A DNA stretch of 64,000 nucleotides, from assembly GCA_029339505.1 (NCBI GenBank), contig JAQISU010000233.1, forward strand, positions 189,001 to 253,000, given 5' to 3'. Positions 12,021 to 24,478 of this stretch are shown here, piece by piece. The translations under genes were made by a program, and so were the position numbers. The notes under the pieces are model-generated. The model was not told where the DNA came from. It worked only from the letters and a program-made list of their open reading frames with translations, and did not search any database. This DNA comes from Unio delphinus. Taxonomy: Eukaryota > Mollusca > Bivalvia > Unionida > Unionidae. The number at the start of each line of letters is the position of its first letter. Position 1 is the stretch's first letter.

Positions 12021-12993
12021 ATGGAATCTATTTATTATTCCCCAAGAGGATGCTGGAGGGGTAAATCAACAATCAATAAACTCGCTAACGCCGCAAAAGT
12101 GAAAAATACCACCGCGGCGGATTGGTTATCCAAACAGGCGATATGGCAGATTTATTTACCACCACCTAAACAAATTAACTTCTCACATTTTGATGTCAGC
12201 GTCCCTAATGAAGTTCATCAGACTGATATATTATTTCTGCCGCATGATAGTATTAATAAAAAACATACAAGTATGCGCTAACCATAGTTGATGTTGCGAG
12301 TAGATACAAACAAGCTGAACCATTGAAGACAACGTCATCTACTAAAGTAGCTTCTGCATTTGAAAGGATTTATCGACGAGGTCTTGGACCACAAGGTGGT
12401 CCACAGTGGCCAAATCTATTGAAAGTTGATCCTGGCAAGGAATTTCAGGGTGCAGTTTCATCAACAATGAAGAATCATAATGTCACCATCAGACAATGAC
12501 ATACTGCACTTCATTGCGAGCAGGCAATTGTTGAATGATTGAATCGGACACTTGCTGAGTGGTTATTTGGATATCAATACGCGAAGGAATTTATTCAGGA
12601 TAAACTATCTCGTGAATGGGTCAAGAGATTACCAGGTGTAATTACCGCACTAATAATGAAATTACTCGAACAATTAATATGAAACCTATTAACGCCATCA
12701 AAAAGAAGACAATTTGTGAACAAAAACCACAAAATGATTTTTCAAAATAACGAATACTCGGCAATGTCACTGTGAGATATTTATATGAACCGGGAGAGCT
12801 TGAAGGCGGTACAAAAAGAGCTACTGATCCTATTTGGAGTGTCACTAGACATAAAATATCTAGCATAACAAGATCCACGGGTAGACCTGCAATCTATAGA
12901 TTAGATTCAACTGCTCCTCAGCGTGGATTTACACGAAAACAATTACAAGTGATACCCAAGGATACTCAATTACCACCGCGTGGTCTTAACTAG
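12021..12993 (+). pseudogene. Element A retrovirus-type integrase, broken
   Basis: Starts MESIYYSPRGCWRGKS, so the N-terminus is intact here, unlike in copies B and C. It continues through the first catalytic Asp (VHQTDILFLPHD) before frameshifts near 12260. Later segments carry the second Asp (KVDPGKEFQG) and remnants of the E motif. The C-terminal domain, with YLYEPGELEGG and TDPIWSV, is readable to the TAG. Retroviral-like integrases of Mavericks insert the linear element into host DNA. The stop overlaps the convergent polymerase/HNH gene end, as in C. Confidence 0.85.
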
Positions 12994-15667
12994 CACCTCT
13001 GCGTATGTTACTCTCTAGACAAGTAAACATCACATTACATCTGGTATATCCAACACTGCTATCTTTTCTGTCTGCGGTAAGTTGGCGAGAATCTTTATCC
13101 AACCAAGACCAACGCATTATACAATTACAACCCGCGCAGTGATTATTCTACTGTTTCAGCGTAATTATAAATTCTGCATCAATATCAAATTTTCTGTTAT
13201 TTTTTTTTATCCTGTTGTTTATAACCAGTTTTTTTCTGATCATGTCTTTGCTGACAATAGCACTGATTGTGTTTGACCACTCCATGCGGTCATCTACGAT
13301 CCAAAGAATTGTATCGGATATAGTAAATCCCTGCGAAGAATGTATCGTCGCTGCATATCCTAGCTTCCATGGGGATTTATCAGCACACAATGCATCTTCG
13401 ACAACACCGTTCTTAACCAACACAATATCATTTAACACAAGAATCTGCTTCTCAGTCTGTCCTGGAATATCAACTTCAATATTCTGTCTTCGTGAATCCG
13501 TAGGCCTATAACACAATGGCACTGGAAGTGTTGCGAATTTTTCTTTATGCATGCTAAATAACTTCATCTCAAGTGAATCACTCACTATCTTTCTACCTGC
13601 CACTATCAAATCCTCGCTTCCCCAAAAATCATTTAATGGGGTTTCTGAAATTATTTCACGCTCTATTTCACACTAGATTTTATCTGGTTGTAATCTGATT
13701 AATTTCTTAAATTCATATAATTGTTTATCAAGTGATCTATGATCGGTATTAATTTCTTCATAATAATCTACAAAATTATTCAGCCGATCATGTGGAGATA
13801 AACCGACAAATGGTGGTGGTTGGTCATGATCGCCACACCTTATCACAGTTGTATTCGCTAGCAATAGCCAATTAAGAAACATTTTTAATATATTGAAAGA
13901 CACTCTGCATACCTCATCCCAAATAATAATTTCAGGAATATATTTCTCGCCCATTCGATCAGGAGTCATTATGTCACCTTTCCATCAAAAGAAACTGTGA
14001 TAAGTGCAAGCATTAACTCCTCGCTGTTTCATCTCTCTTGCAAGTCTGTGTGTTGGTGTTAGCACAATTATGTTTGATTTCCTTCGAAATAATTCGATCA
14101 CATGAATCGTCTTCCCTGACCCACCACAAGCGTTTAAATAACTGGTTTTATATCTACATATTGGATCGGAACACGAAGGTGCACTAGATAGTTCTGATAT
14201 CTGATTATTTTTCAAGTACTTGTTTTCAATTGTAACATCTACTGATTTAGAATAATCACGCAATATTTCCTTTTTAAATTCCCATGATCCCCAACTCTCG
14301 TCGGAATTTGTAAATTTAGCCACTGCTTCGCTGTGTTTTACATCTATGTAAAATGAATCAGTGGCGACTCTAACCAAAGTGTCAGGAAAGCTATTTATCA
14401 TCGAAAATATATTGATAGAAGCATAAGCCAGCATAGATGCCCTTAAATATGTGTTTTGGGGATAATATCCATCGTTGTAAGTAACAACTGTACCGAATTT
14501 TGTTCCATCGGACAGGAAAGCGTCTTTACGATCGACATATATACCTCTAGATGTTGCATCTGCGATTATAAAATCGTATTCAGCATCATCTATAATTAAT
14601 CGCGAAGAATATCGCTTGTGGTCATATTTTCCACCTTGTGTTAATTTACCAATTATTCTTCTACCGAGATCATTTGCATGTTTATTTCTAACTTCAAAGA
14701 TCTCATTGGACCATTTAACGATATATTCTTCGTCGAGATCAGGAAATTTTTCTTTGTTATCGCTAATTATACTATCTAGACCATCGGCTTGTGGTAACCA
14801 AACCTCAGTTTATTTTCGATATGATGTAATTGTTTCACTGACAATCAGCAATATCAGTATTTTACAATTAATCATATTTCGTAATAACACTATTGGCACG
14901 CAGTGTTTTTCAGATATATGTCTACCAAACCAAACATAACAACACGAATGAAGTCCTTTAGTGGATTCAAATGATACAACACGAGCAAATCTTGTTAGAT
15001 CAAAATCGGGTAGCGGCCCATTAATCGCAACACGGGTCATTTCGTGTGTGGGATGCCCAAATCGTTTAAAATACTCAAAGCATTCTCCATACCCGAGAAC
15101 ACTCCCTGGATAACACACAACCATATCAACCGAAATAACACTTTCGGGGTCATATTTGGTATTCCATAATCCACCATGGCCATAGGGAACACAACTTGAT
15201 TGCACATCTGATAGAAATTCAGCGCATGTTGGTTTCGATAGATTTCTCTTTCTCGCCAAATGTGCAGCAACTGACGGGATCGTAAAACAGTTTGTTAGTA
15301 ATTGTTCGTCGTTATCCGTTGAAAAATCACGAGCTAGTTTTCTCATCTCGTTGTGGAAGGATTCAGTACGTTATATTTCACCGTTGGGTCTTACAAATTG
15401 ATCGAATTTACTCTCTTCGTTTTCTAACCTCTGAAATAACCACACTGACACAGGATCGTTATTACTTCACTCGTAAATAAAATCAAATAATTTATCCTCC
15501 GGGAGGCTTCCTCCTAAGGACTCCACGGGTAGATATTTTATGGCTCTATCCCGTGGATAAATCATGCAGAAATGAATTCTGCGGATATCATTCACAGAGT
15601 GTACGACGAGGGAGCTTAGGTCCACTTCCCTGCATACGATGTGGGGTGGGTGTTCAAGGAAAATCAC
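12986..15667 (-). pseudogene. Element A DNA polymerase B - SF1 helicase - HNH gene, broken and 5'-truncated
   Basis: Pieces of the element C polymerase are readable in order: IYPRDRAIKYL (about residue 400 of C), then the motif A region VISVDMVVCYPG, motif C VRVATDSFYI, and the helicase P-loop (GGSGKT) with TPTHRLAREM, IIWDEV and GDHDQPPPF. A small deletion after the SF1 motif follows, and then the HNH domain with CAGC and a degraded second Cys pair. Numerous frameshifts and stops are present. The helicase C-terminus and the HNH start lie in one frame here, interrupted only by a TAG after ITLKQ. The first ~380 residues, including the basic repeat array, are missing. Confidence 0.85.
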
Positions 15668-15809
15668 AGCTGTGTCTGAATTGTGGTGGTAAGCGATACA
15701 GGAACTAAAGTGTTATTATGATAAAAGAGTTGAAAACCCTGACTCTGTCCCTGACAAAATCATAAGAACTCCTCAAGACTACATTGATAGATTCCCAAGT
15801 AATAATTAA
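15550..15809 (+). pseudogene. Zinc-ribbon-like reading frame found only in element A
   Basis: A plus-strand frame reads CRNEFCGYH, then LPCIRCGVG, then QLCLNCGGKRYRN before a TAA. In another frame it continues KCYYDKRVENPDSVPDK to RFPSNN. The two C-x-x-C pairs about 14 residues apart look like a zinc ribbon. The frame change at ~15706 is either a break or a splice-like artefact. It overlaps the truncated polymerase end on the opposite strand and sits where C has only a short spacer. No known family is recognised. A captured exon or an accessory viral gene are both possible. Confidence 0.35.
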
Positions 15810-15849
15810 ACCAAATAATTAATTAGACGAATAAATACTATGTATATAA

Positions 15850-16372
15850 ATGAATCAAGAATTTCAACCACATCCCGTGATCACTGATTATGAAGCATCT
15901 GGTGATGGTGATGTCAGACACCGCAGACTGAAGAAACCATTAGATGTTGCCAACAATCGAGGATATCTTATATTTAATGGAGGAGGGAAAAATCATTATT
16001 GTCTCAGATTCGTCCATGAAGTGTTTATTGGAGAAATCCAGGATGGTCTTGTGATTGACCACATAAATGGTATAAAAACTGATAATTTGTTATCGAATTT
16101 ATAAGCTATCACTCAGAGTAAAAATGTATTTCAAAAAAACTGGTACTTCTAAAACAGTTTCAAAAAGACCTGTCAAGTCACTCAGTATAGAAACTAACGA
16201 AGAAAAAATATTTCAATAAATGAATGTGGTTGGAAAATATTTTGATATTTGCCAGCCTTCGGTTCGACGCGTTGCAGAACGAATACAAAATCGGCATTTT
16301 CCAGGCGTTTTAAAAACAGAATTTGGTTTGAACATTACAATGAAACATCTTAACACCAAGTTGAATAACTAA
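15850..16372 (+). pseudogene. Element A HNH homing-type endonuclease, broken
   Basis: Collinear with the element C gene at 47581-47949. It has an N-terminal YEASGDGDVRHRRLKKP (NUMOD4-like strand), an HNH_3-type core RFVHEVFIGEIQDGLVIDH followed by NG.KTDN, then a stop where C continues. After a frameshift the tail ends ETNEEKIFQ at a TAA. It then resumes in frame as VGKYFDICQPSVRRVAERI, a helix-turn-helix DNA-recognition segment typical of homing endonuclease C-termini. The same TAA position is seen in C. Confidence 0.75.
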
Positions 16373-16840
16373 TGTATGGTTGTGTATAGTTTCTGAAACA
16401 GATAAAACTGCTTTGTTGTTGGTACAGAAAAACTTCGTATTTGTGTATATATCTCATGGGAATAATCGCGTATTCGTTTTGTCAGAAAACGAATGAAATA
16501 AATAGGTATTTACAACAAAAGTATTCCTTTCTTGATACTTTTTTCAGGTATCGAGACTTGTTTAGATGCTGTCAATAATCACAATTAGGTTATGAGAGAA
16601 TCAAACTCAAACACACCACAATATTGATTTCCGTGTATTAGTTAGCTTATATACAAAGCTGCCTGTTATAATATTGGGGCTCCAAACCCTAAATGGCAAT
16701 TCAACTGAAAACCACTTTACGTCACACCGTCACGCGGTGTGTAATGTCTTTTACATTCCACTCCAACGAATTTTGTACGGAGAATGGTTTAGTTGAATGT
16801 AGATTATAGCCCTGGTGTGTACATGTCCTTTGTAAATACT

Positions 16841-16928
<88 letters not shown>

Positions 16929-17454
16929 CTTTGTTGTCTTTTGTAAATAGTGTTTTATCATCAAGCCACGCCATATTGGAATTTTCTAAACTGTTGTTGT
17001 GACAGGTTAGGTAATCTGATATGCTGTCGTCATTCATTGGAATTCGCTAAACTGTTGCTATGACAGGTCAGGTATTCTGATATATCATCATTTTTGTGCC
17101 TTACATGTACCTTAAACACTCAATTAGAGGTTAAATGTTGTCTTGTACTATATAATCACTTGCAGGTTCCGTCTCTAAATACGAAAACGGGTCAAAATTG
17201 ACCCAATTTTATATATATATATATAATGAATATCGAAAATATAATGGACATAATAAATAAGATTTCAAATTTAATCAAAAACTACAATTATCAGATAAAT
17301 TAGATTGTAATCTTTGAATTTTAAGATCTCGATCATAGCGTTCTGAATAATAAATACGTCTTTCCATGCCAATATGCGTTAATAAAATGAATTCAGCATT
17401 CCGTAAATGAATCACTTGCATATTGTAATGATTTAAACAAATTCATTACGTTAT
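16373..17454. other. Element A interior without recognised gene
   Basis: Corresponds to the 46.7-47.6 kb area of C but is strongly diverged. It holds the 16842-16921 (TA)n tract and a short TATA run near 17210. Two diverged ~65 bp repeats around GGAATT..CTAAACTGTTG..TGACAGGT occur at about 16975-17080. No gene is readable. Confidence 0.4.
16842..16921. repeat. (TA)n microsatellite inside element A
   Basis: About 40 TA units, giving spurious YIYI ORFs on both strands. Confidence 0.95.
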
Positions 17455-17590
17455 TTACAGCAGTTGAAAAGGTCAGAGCTGAACTCGGCCAACAATACCA
17501 GGTACGACACACAATAAATTCAAGGATTAAGATGATCAAAGATATCATTAGTCAAAACAATACATTTGAAACACGTGGAATGATGAACAT
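17455..17590 (+). pseudogene. Element A remnant of small charged protein
   Basis: Reads TAVEKVRAELGQQYQVRHTI then NSRIKMIKDIISQN. This aligns with the C-terminal helix of the element C small protein at 47068-47414 (VERIRKELGNEYELKKEVNS). Upstream codons are not recognisable. Confidence 0.55.
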
Positions 17591-17981
17591 TACTTTCCTC
17601 TCTCGACTGTTCCAGCCTCGTAACTTAACACATCCAAACACAAACATAACACTACTCTGTTGTACTACATGTACACTGCCTACATGTTTTAAAACAGGTA
17701 TGGGATTACACACTACGTGTTTTGAACTTCTTTTGAAAATTTGTATGGGTTTGAAATTCTATATCCAGTGATAAAATCACCGAGACAAAGTCTCCATTGA
17801 TAAAATCAATAGTAACGCGAACAGGTATGATCACATTTTTGTGTGTGCACCGGTGATCACATCAATGAACAGTGAAGTAATTTGAAAACACTGTCGGGGG
17901 GTTAACTGTTTACATTGCTAGCAATTAGAAAATCTTCGATTTGAAAATCTACAATTGAAAATTACTAACAATTTTACAATA

Positions 17982-18971
17982 ATGATCGGACATTCTTTAA
18001 CAACCAGACTCGCACGCGAGCGACTACAAGCAATACAAAAATGTATTCCTGTAAGAGACTCTGTCAGACAGAAATTACAAGCGCGTCAGAAATTTCAAAC
18101 TGGTTTGCAACAGGCACTGAACAATTATTTAAACCAGTAACCACAGCTACTGAGAATGTTGTTACTGCTACTGAGAAGGTGTTACTGCTACTGAAAAAGC
18201 AATATTACCAGTACCTGAAAAAATAGCAAGGGAAACTGAACAAACACAGATATATTTAAAAACACTTTCTATTGATATAATAGCTGCTACACAACCTGAA
18301 CAAGTACAGGAGGGTGATACTGAACAACAACAAGAAGGTGATATTATTGAACAAGAACAAGAAGGTGATACTACTGAACGAGTTCCATTTAACGATAAAT
18401 TTCTTCCGGGTAAATTTGATGAAATAAAAAACAAGACATTTGATAATATACCAAGATGGCTAGATTTTTAGTCACGAGTTTTCCTCGCAGAAGAAAATAC
18501 ATCAACCCTGATTATAATATTCCAGATAGAAAATCGTGGTATAGTGGATTATGTCGTGTGATGACCAATATACCTAGGATACCATCTAAAGATCAAATGT
18601 TTAATGATCTTATAAAGGAAATAAAAACAATCTTGAATCATCTACAGAGGGGCAATCAGATCCTGGATTTCTCAGATTACCAGAGCGATCAAAACTTCTG
18701 GATATAGGAAAATCCTCTTTGCAGTGTGCAACTGGTACAATCGGTAAGGGATATCATGTTAGTGGTCTTGTTCGTTGTCCTAATAATATTCTCGGAGACA
18801 TATCACGATTAGAAATTCTCTTAGGAAGGGAAACGAGTTGGAAATAACTCACCGAAAATAATTAATGAAGCAGCTGATATCTGCAGACGACTATTTGAGG
18901 GTGCTATCATGGATATTGGTGTATATTGAGAGTTTATTGATGAGTTAGTTGATGGTTAAAATAGTGATTGA
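17982..18971 (+). pseudogene. Element A homologue of the 320-aa structural protein, broken
   Basis: Starts MIGHSLTTRLARERLQAI, like MVNEALTTRLARERLDAI in C. After an early frameshift there is an expanded Gln/Glu-rich, coiled-coil-like stretch (18290-18380, repeated EQEQEGDTTE-type units). The conserved C-terminal domain follows, with SDISRLEILL, PKIINEAADICRRLFEG and FIDEL. Several frame changes and a TAA before the natural end show that it is dead. Confidence 0.75.
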
Positions 18972-19021
18972 ATCATTGATGACCTTTTTGTCATGCGATT
19001 AGATAAATAGCATTTAAATAC

Positions 19022-19410
19022 GTTGATCATACATTACAACCATAATGCACCAACCATGATATACGTAGTAAATTCACGATTGCCTGTTTATAACGTGTAC
19101 TATGGAAATGGTCTCGGTAATGTCATTGTAGGGTTATTTACAAGAATGGCTTCAATAGCACCAATCACAAAACCGATATCGATGAAAGCTATTGATGTTA
19201 TTCGTGATTAGGGTATTAGCGTTGCTGGTGACGTTGCCGGTAAAGCATTTTCCGCTGCCAAAGAAAAAGTATAAGAGTTAATTCGAAGACGAAAGAAACC
19301 AAAATCAATAGGAAACCTACCATGTACGGAGATTATGCCTGCGAGTATTAGTAAAATAATAAACAACGCAGTGGATCAAAAAATAGCATCGTTGAGCAAT
19401 GATCATACAC
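19022..19410 (+). pseudogene. Element A pVI-like protein, start lost and C-terminally truncated
   Basis: Matches the element C protein at 45311-45745: IIHYNHNAPTMIYVVNSRLP and PVYNVYYGNGLGNVIVGLF. The initiator ATG has become TTG. A stop follows VIRD and another lies in the Lys-rich stretch. The frame then breaks at ~19405, where a deletion joins it to the middle of the MCP gene, removing the pVI C-terminus and the MCP N-terminus. Confidence 0.75.
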
Positions 19411-20612
19411 CATTTCCAGATGACCCAAATCTCCCGAGTTGGCTTCGTCAATAATGGTATCATGACATTATTTGAGAGCGCTAGATATATGATTGATAAC
19501 AGAGATATTGAATCTATAGAGCATGATGTTGATGTTGCCACAACAATAGTGGGTTTAGCAAGATATTCTGATGATTATACAAGATCAGCAGGCCCATCTA
19601 TGATGTTCTCTAAGGATATTACTGATCACGCTGATCACATTCAGTATATTAAATTACAGACACCACAAGCTACTGCAGTTAATCCACAAGCAGATGATGT
19701 TGAACTTGAAGATAGACCAGGTGCTGCCTTTCATGTTATAAAAGGTACTAATCCTAATTACAACCTAGGGTTTGCAACACGAGTATCAATGTTGCAAAGA
19801 CATCGTAGATTATTTTCATGCGCGATTCCACTATCTCATATATTTGGATTTCGCAGAAATGTTAGAAAAGTTATCTATGGAGCGAAACATACAGCAGTAC
19901 GCGTGCGAAAGGGTACTGATATGATGCAATCTGGCGTGGTGATGGTGCTGCTTCTGGTAAATTAAATATAACTAAACTCTCACTGTGGATGACAGTAATG
20001 ACTCAATCAATCACCGCAGAGGAAACATGACTATCATTTATGGATCATGGAGGAAAATCATGGCTATCATGGCTAACAACGACCACGGATACTATTGAGA
20101 CTAATGTTAATGGTGTATTTACGTGGCACATGGCATCATTACAGCGCCGTGGCATATATTTGTTGCGTTACAGGGTAGGACACGATTAAATTATCAAGAA
20201 CACAGCCATATAATATTTGATCGATAGGGTGTTAATGAAGTCTCGTTGAGGATAAACGGCCAACAAAAACCATCCGAGGATATTTTACTTAATTACGATC
20301 AAAACCAAATAGCACGCGCGTATCATCGTTTGTTGACATTTATGGGACGTGATAATAATGTAGATACTGGTCTGCAAATATCACAGTTGGATTTTAGAAA
20401 ACTATATCCAATCTATTACTTCTCGTTGGAACATCTTGACTTAACCAGACAATCTGTCGTTGATATACATTTCCGAGCTCGTATAACCGATCTTCCTGCT
20501 GGTGGTGGTGGTGCTTACAGAGCAGTTGCTGTCATACTCAGTGATATATCAATGCTACTCGAAGGTGTTGGTTGACGAATGAGAGTAGTTGATGCGCCAG
20601 TAGAAAATATGT
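19411..20612 (+). pseudogene. Element A major capsid protein, N-terminally deleted and broken
   Basis: Reads GFVNNGIMTLFESARYMID, then RDVDVATTIVGLARYSDDY-type sequence, CAIPLSHIFGFRRNVRKVIY, and after frameshifts LRINGQQKPSEDIL and FSLEHLDLTRQSVVDIHF. It is collinear with the intact element C MCP (43867-45270) minus roughly the first 75 residues. Several stops and indels occur between 19960 and 20240. Confidence 0.88.
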
Positions 20613-20654
20613 AGACAATTAGATCAATCTGTTATTAAATAAAATTGTCATATA

Positions 20655-21103
20655 GTCGTGTTAATGGCACTCTGACTCCTGGTCAGATTAAAAAAGTTGC
20701 AATCGGATTCAGCTAAAAAATGTGGAACTACGATATCGTTAAAATACAATCAGATATCTGTGGTCAGAATAAACTATCATTGACAGCTCGTCAGATTAAA
20801 CATTTCAATGATGCTTTCAAGGATAAAAAGTGTGTTTAGGTCACTCTCTCTCTGCGTCCGCGATCAAAGACATGATAAAATCAGGTGGTATATTTCCATT
20901 TCATGCTGCGTTACCAGCCCTAACTGCAGCCGCCGCCCACGCGGTTGCTAAAGCTGGTAGGAGCTGTTGGTACAGCGGCAGGGATGGCACTAAAGAAAGC
21001 AACTGGGCGAGCATACAAAAAAGGGAAATGGTCTAAGACTACCAGGAACTCCGCATTCATGGTACAGTGGAAACGGCCTGAGACTAGAGACAGTTTACTA
21101 ACA
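20655..21103 (+). pseudogene. Element A pX-like core protein, broken
   Basis: Readable as LTPGQIKKLQ, QIKHFNDAF, a Pro/Ala-rich hydrophobic stretch and GAVGTAAGMALKKATG. It ends with two G-x-GLRL motifs in the third frame and a stop at 21101. The upstream part carries frameshifts and a TAG. The A-run after KKATG changes frame just as in C. Confidence 0.7.
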
Positions 21104-21114
21104 ATATCGCCGAT

Positions 21115-21522
21115 GTCAAATTTTGATTTAATCGATGCCACTAAAAAACTAGAGATAAAAAACTTAGAGGTGCTTTTATGCGAGATCAATTACCACAACA
21201 ACCAAACAGCGCTGAAACAGGTATCATTAATCTCGATAACAGCACCGGACCTGGAACTCACTGGGTTACATACGCGATTGATCCCCGTGCAATTGTTTAT
21301 TTCGATTCATATGGGTAGCGCCGCCTAAAGAATTTATGCGCTATACACATCAATTAAAAATTCCGATCTGGTGCTCCACACTACCAACACAGAAAATGAC
21401 CGACCCACCAATATGAGGCATAGAAGTATTAAATGTACTCGACGCTATTTCATCATCAACTAAGCCACCCCATAAAACCGTACATGAATATACTAGTAAT
21501 CGATTTTTAGAGAGATCTTAGA
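21115..21522 (+). pseudogene. Element A adenain-like protease, broken
   Basis: Starts MSNFDLIDATKKLEIKN. After a frameshift it reads NNQTALKQ (frame 1) or STGPGTHW (frame 2). The Cys motif is damaged: the region aligned with PPICGSEV reads PPI-stop-GIEV, so the catalytic Cys codon has become a stop. Confidence 0.78.
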
Positions 21523-21527
21523 ATATA

Positions 21528-22632
21528 ATGATTGATATTTGGGGAAGATCTCTCTCTGGTCTGAAAAAACCCACCGCGGAAATACCTGCAAACAAGAATG
21601 TAAAAAAAAATAATCGAAGATGAAATATCCGAGATATTAAACCTCGCAAGTGTGGATCCAAATGAAAAAGTCGTATTTTAAGATCGTCAGGGTAAACTGA
21701 AAACGAGTAATGTTTCCCTTGATCATATTTTGACAAGACGAAACAGAAAATACTATCGCGGTATTTTCCGATCAGGGTAAGCTTAAACCGGGTGTATTCG
21801 TTTCAACTATTGTGGACTCCCAACAAAATCTAGATGACCATATAACACAATTTGAGCAATTATAAACTCCGATAAATAATTTCTTTGGGGTTCCACGTAT
21901 TCAGACCACACTGAAAATCTCAGACGTAAAAACCGCCATCGATAAGTTGACAACGATGCAATCAGACTATAGCGACTATACAACTAAATTTGATCATTTT
22001 ACCGAATTGAAAAAAGTATAATTGATAAAATTGACGCACCAATATTAAATTTCTTTGGAAATCCACCGGTGACCACACCGAAGCTAACAGAGATAAAAAC
22101 CGCTATCATAAAATTAGCAGCACTACAATCTAGGTATGAAGATCATGTTGAGAAATTTTCAAATTTTCGTAAAAATGTCATCGAGAAATTCTTTGGGGGG
22201 TCTCATTAGATGAACTCGACATAAAATGTTCAGATATTAGAAAATCCATCGATGATATCAAAAGGACTCATGAGGCCATCAAAGACGATTTCCCTGCGAT
22301 GATAACCCGATTATATAAATCAAAATTCCTCATGAGAAAAATGTAAACTCGGTATATACGATTCAACACGGTTCATTTAAGTGGACACCACAGACTAACA
22401 TATTAGATATCGCCGCGACAGTCAAAGGTATTTATCGATTAACACTAGTGTCACCGACTCAATTTAATATTTCATCGACGAGTTCAACTGCGGTCAACAA
22501 TATGATATCAACGATCATCGACATGGAACAACTGAGCGATTCACAATAACAGCCACCGATGATAGACTATCTAGACTATCAATAACATGGTATGTGGAAT
22601 TTGTAGCGGATTTAAGTAAACAACTTAATTAA
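21528..22632 (+). pseudogene. Element A fibre-like protein, broken
   Basis: Begins MIDIWGRSLSG, the D-x-WGR opening shared with C. A frameshift in an A-run follows, then LNLASVDPNEKVVF. Compared with C it has extra partial repeats of a 'stalk' segment with FFG-P followed by a T-x-K-L-x-I/D-K motif (about 21880-22260). The distal domain is VYTIQHGSFKWTPQ to LSITWYVEFVADLSK. Multiple stops. Confidence 0.72.
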
Positions 22633-22657
22633 AATCTGTTATTGTAAATAAACAACA

Positions 22658-23300
22658 ATGACATCGATGGCAACATCACAGCAGCATCACTATGATCAAG
22701 AATTTCAAACTAAACTCAAAACACTCACCAAAGAATACCAATTAAAAATATAATAATATCGGCGAAGAATTACTGCCGTTGATGTTACCGTGTACTCGGT
22801 ATCAGTTGTAATTACCGGAGCTGGTATAATACTATCTTCGGTAACAATGGTTGCCCCGATAGCTGTTCCAATTTGTATATCAGCGGCGACAACAATCGCG
22901 GGAATACTTTCAATAATAACAAAAAATACCATCATGTAGCCAGCGTAAACTACAAGACTACATAATCAAATTTCATACGGTATCAAATGCGTATTCGCAT
23001 ATATCCTCGATAATATCGTCCTCCCTCGATGACAGATTAATATCCGATAGTGAGGTTTCTACGATGGTACGTGTTTACGATTCCGCGATGTCAAAATTAG
23101 AAAAACAGCATGAATATAATAACAACATCGCAAGACCTACTTCAACGAATAGTGGAAAATAACACCCCAGTGAAAACAATCATGATCTCAATAGCCTCAC
23201 CCACCGCTGAATTCAGTATCAATTTCCCTACTGCGATTCCCGTTAAAGAGTTAGCGCTGGAAAAAATTACGAGTATACCACAGTTGGCCAAATATTAGAT
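22658..23300 (+). pseudogene. Element A two-helix membrane protein, broken
   Basis: Collinear with the element C protein at 41273-41920: N-terminal FQTKLKTLTKEYQLKI, two consecutive stops, then YRRRITAVDVTVYSVS and a hydrophobic hairpin rich in Ile/Ala/Thr. Further stops follow. Confidence 0.7.
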
Positions 23301-24470
23301 CAAACCCATTTGGTGGTCAGCAACCAAATACTTCCCTGGTGTTTGCGAGTAAAAATAAACCAGATGGAACTCCAGACTGGAACGTTGTTTCCTTACCATC
23401 TGGGTCTTACCAAATCGAACAGATCAATAACGAATTACAGAGTAGAATAAAATCCATTACGGAAAAAGAATCAAAAATCGCTATAACAGTTCATGAACCA
23501 ACACTATCATCCGCGATTGAGATAAACTCATCCGGGTATGCCGTAGACATCTATCAGAGTTCGATAAGAACTATACTGGGATGGCCTGAAATCCCACCTC
23601 GGACATCTTATCAAATACCCGAACCTAAAAAATCTGATTATGTCACAGATGTACAATCATAACACGAAATTGCTCCATCATATCGAAATGATTTGTCTGA
23701 TATAAGAAATGCAAAATTAACCGATAGATTTACATTTCTCGATAGGAATAACATGCAGTGGGATTTTGTTTTTGAGAAAAAAATTGATTCATTTATTACC
23801 ATTGCATTTACTATAAATAATACAATTGATTATTTTAGCGAGATTAATCAATTACATAACACACAACTAGAGAGATTACGACAGAGTTTCCAAAAGCATC
23901 TTTTTGATATAGCGAGTTCACGCAGCGAGATCAGCTTGTATCCGACATGGAATATATCAACAAACGAACAGCTCAAGTAATAATTAATGACAAGAACGGA
24001 GATAAACAAAAATTCCTAACTGCATACAATATAACAGAAGATGATTTATCTAATTTCAAGTTTCCTGGGTATAACGAAAATGAACTAAAAAAAATCTGTT
24101 AATGATCTTATCTCGGAAAAATTTTCTCTGATACTCACTGCATGGAAACAAATAACAAACCACAAACAACCATCCTCAAACATAATAATGACACAGACGT
24201 GGGTGGGCGACATATTGCTCCTCAAAATGTCAATATATCCTCGGTGATGGCAGTAAATCTAGTATGTGATGCTATTGATGGAAGTTACCAAATAAATCTC
24301 GAAGGATCAAATCAAGCCCAGCAGGGATACATTTTATATTCATTTGCACCAACAGCTCCACCCGGATTTCTAATAATTCAAGATCCAACTAATAACTCAC
24401 TTACCAGTCCAATACTTTGATTGATTTACGAGGAGAGATTTTACAAATTAGTCTGTATGTGAAATCCTAA
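23110..24470 (+). pseudogene. Element A penton/minor-capsid-like protein, broken
   Basis: Starts MNIITTSQDLLQRIVEN, shifts frame at an A-run before LRVYHSWPNI, and continues through PSGSYQIEQINNELQSRI and VDIYQSSIRTILGWPEIPP. The C-terminal domain (GGRHIAPQNVNISSV, YILYSFAPTAPPGFLII) is present but has lost ~25 residues before the end. Stops and a TAA after DVQS show it is dead. The last codons abut the right TIR. Confidence 0.8.
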
Positions 24471-24478
24471 AAACTATT

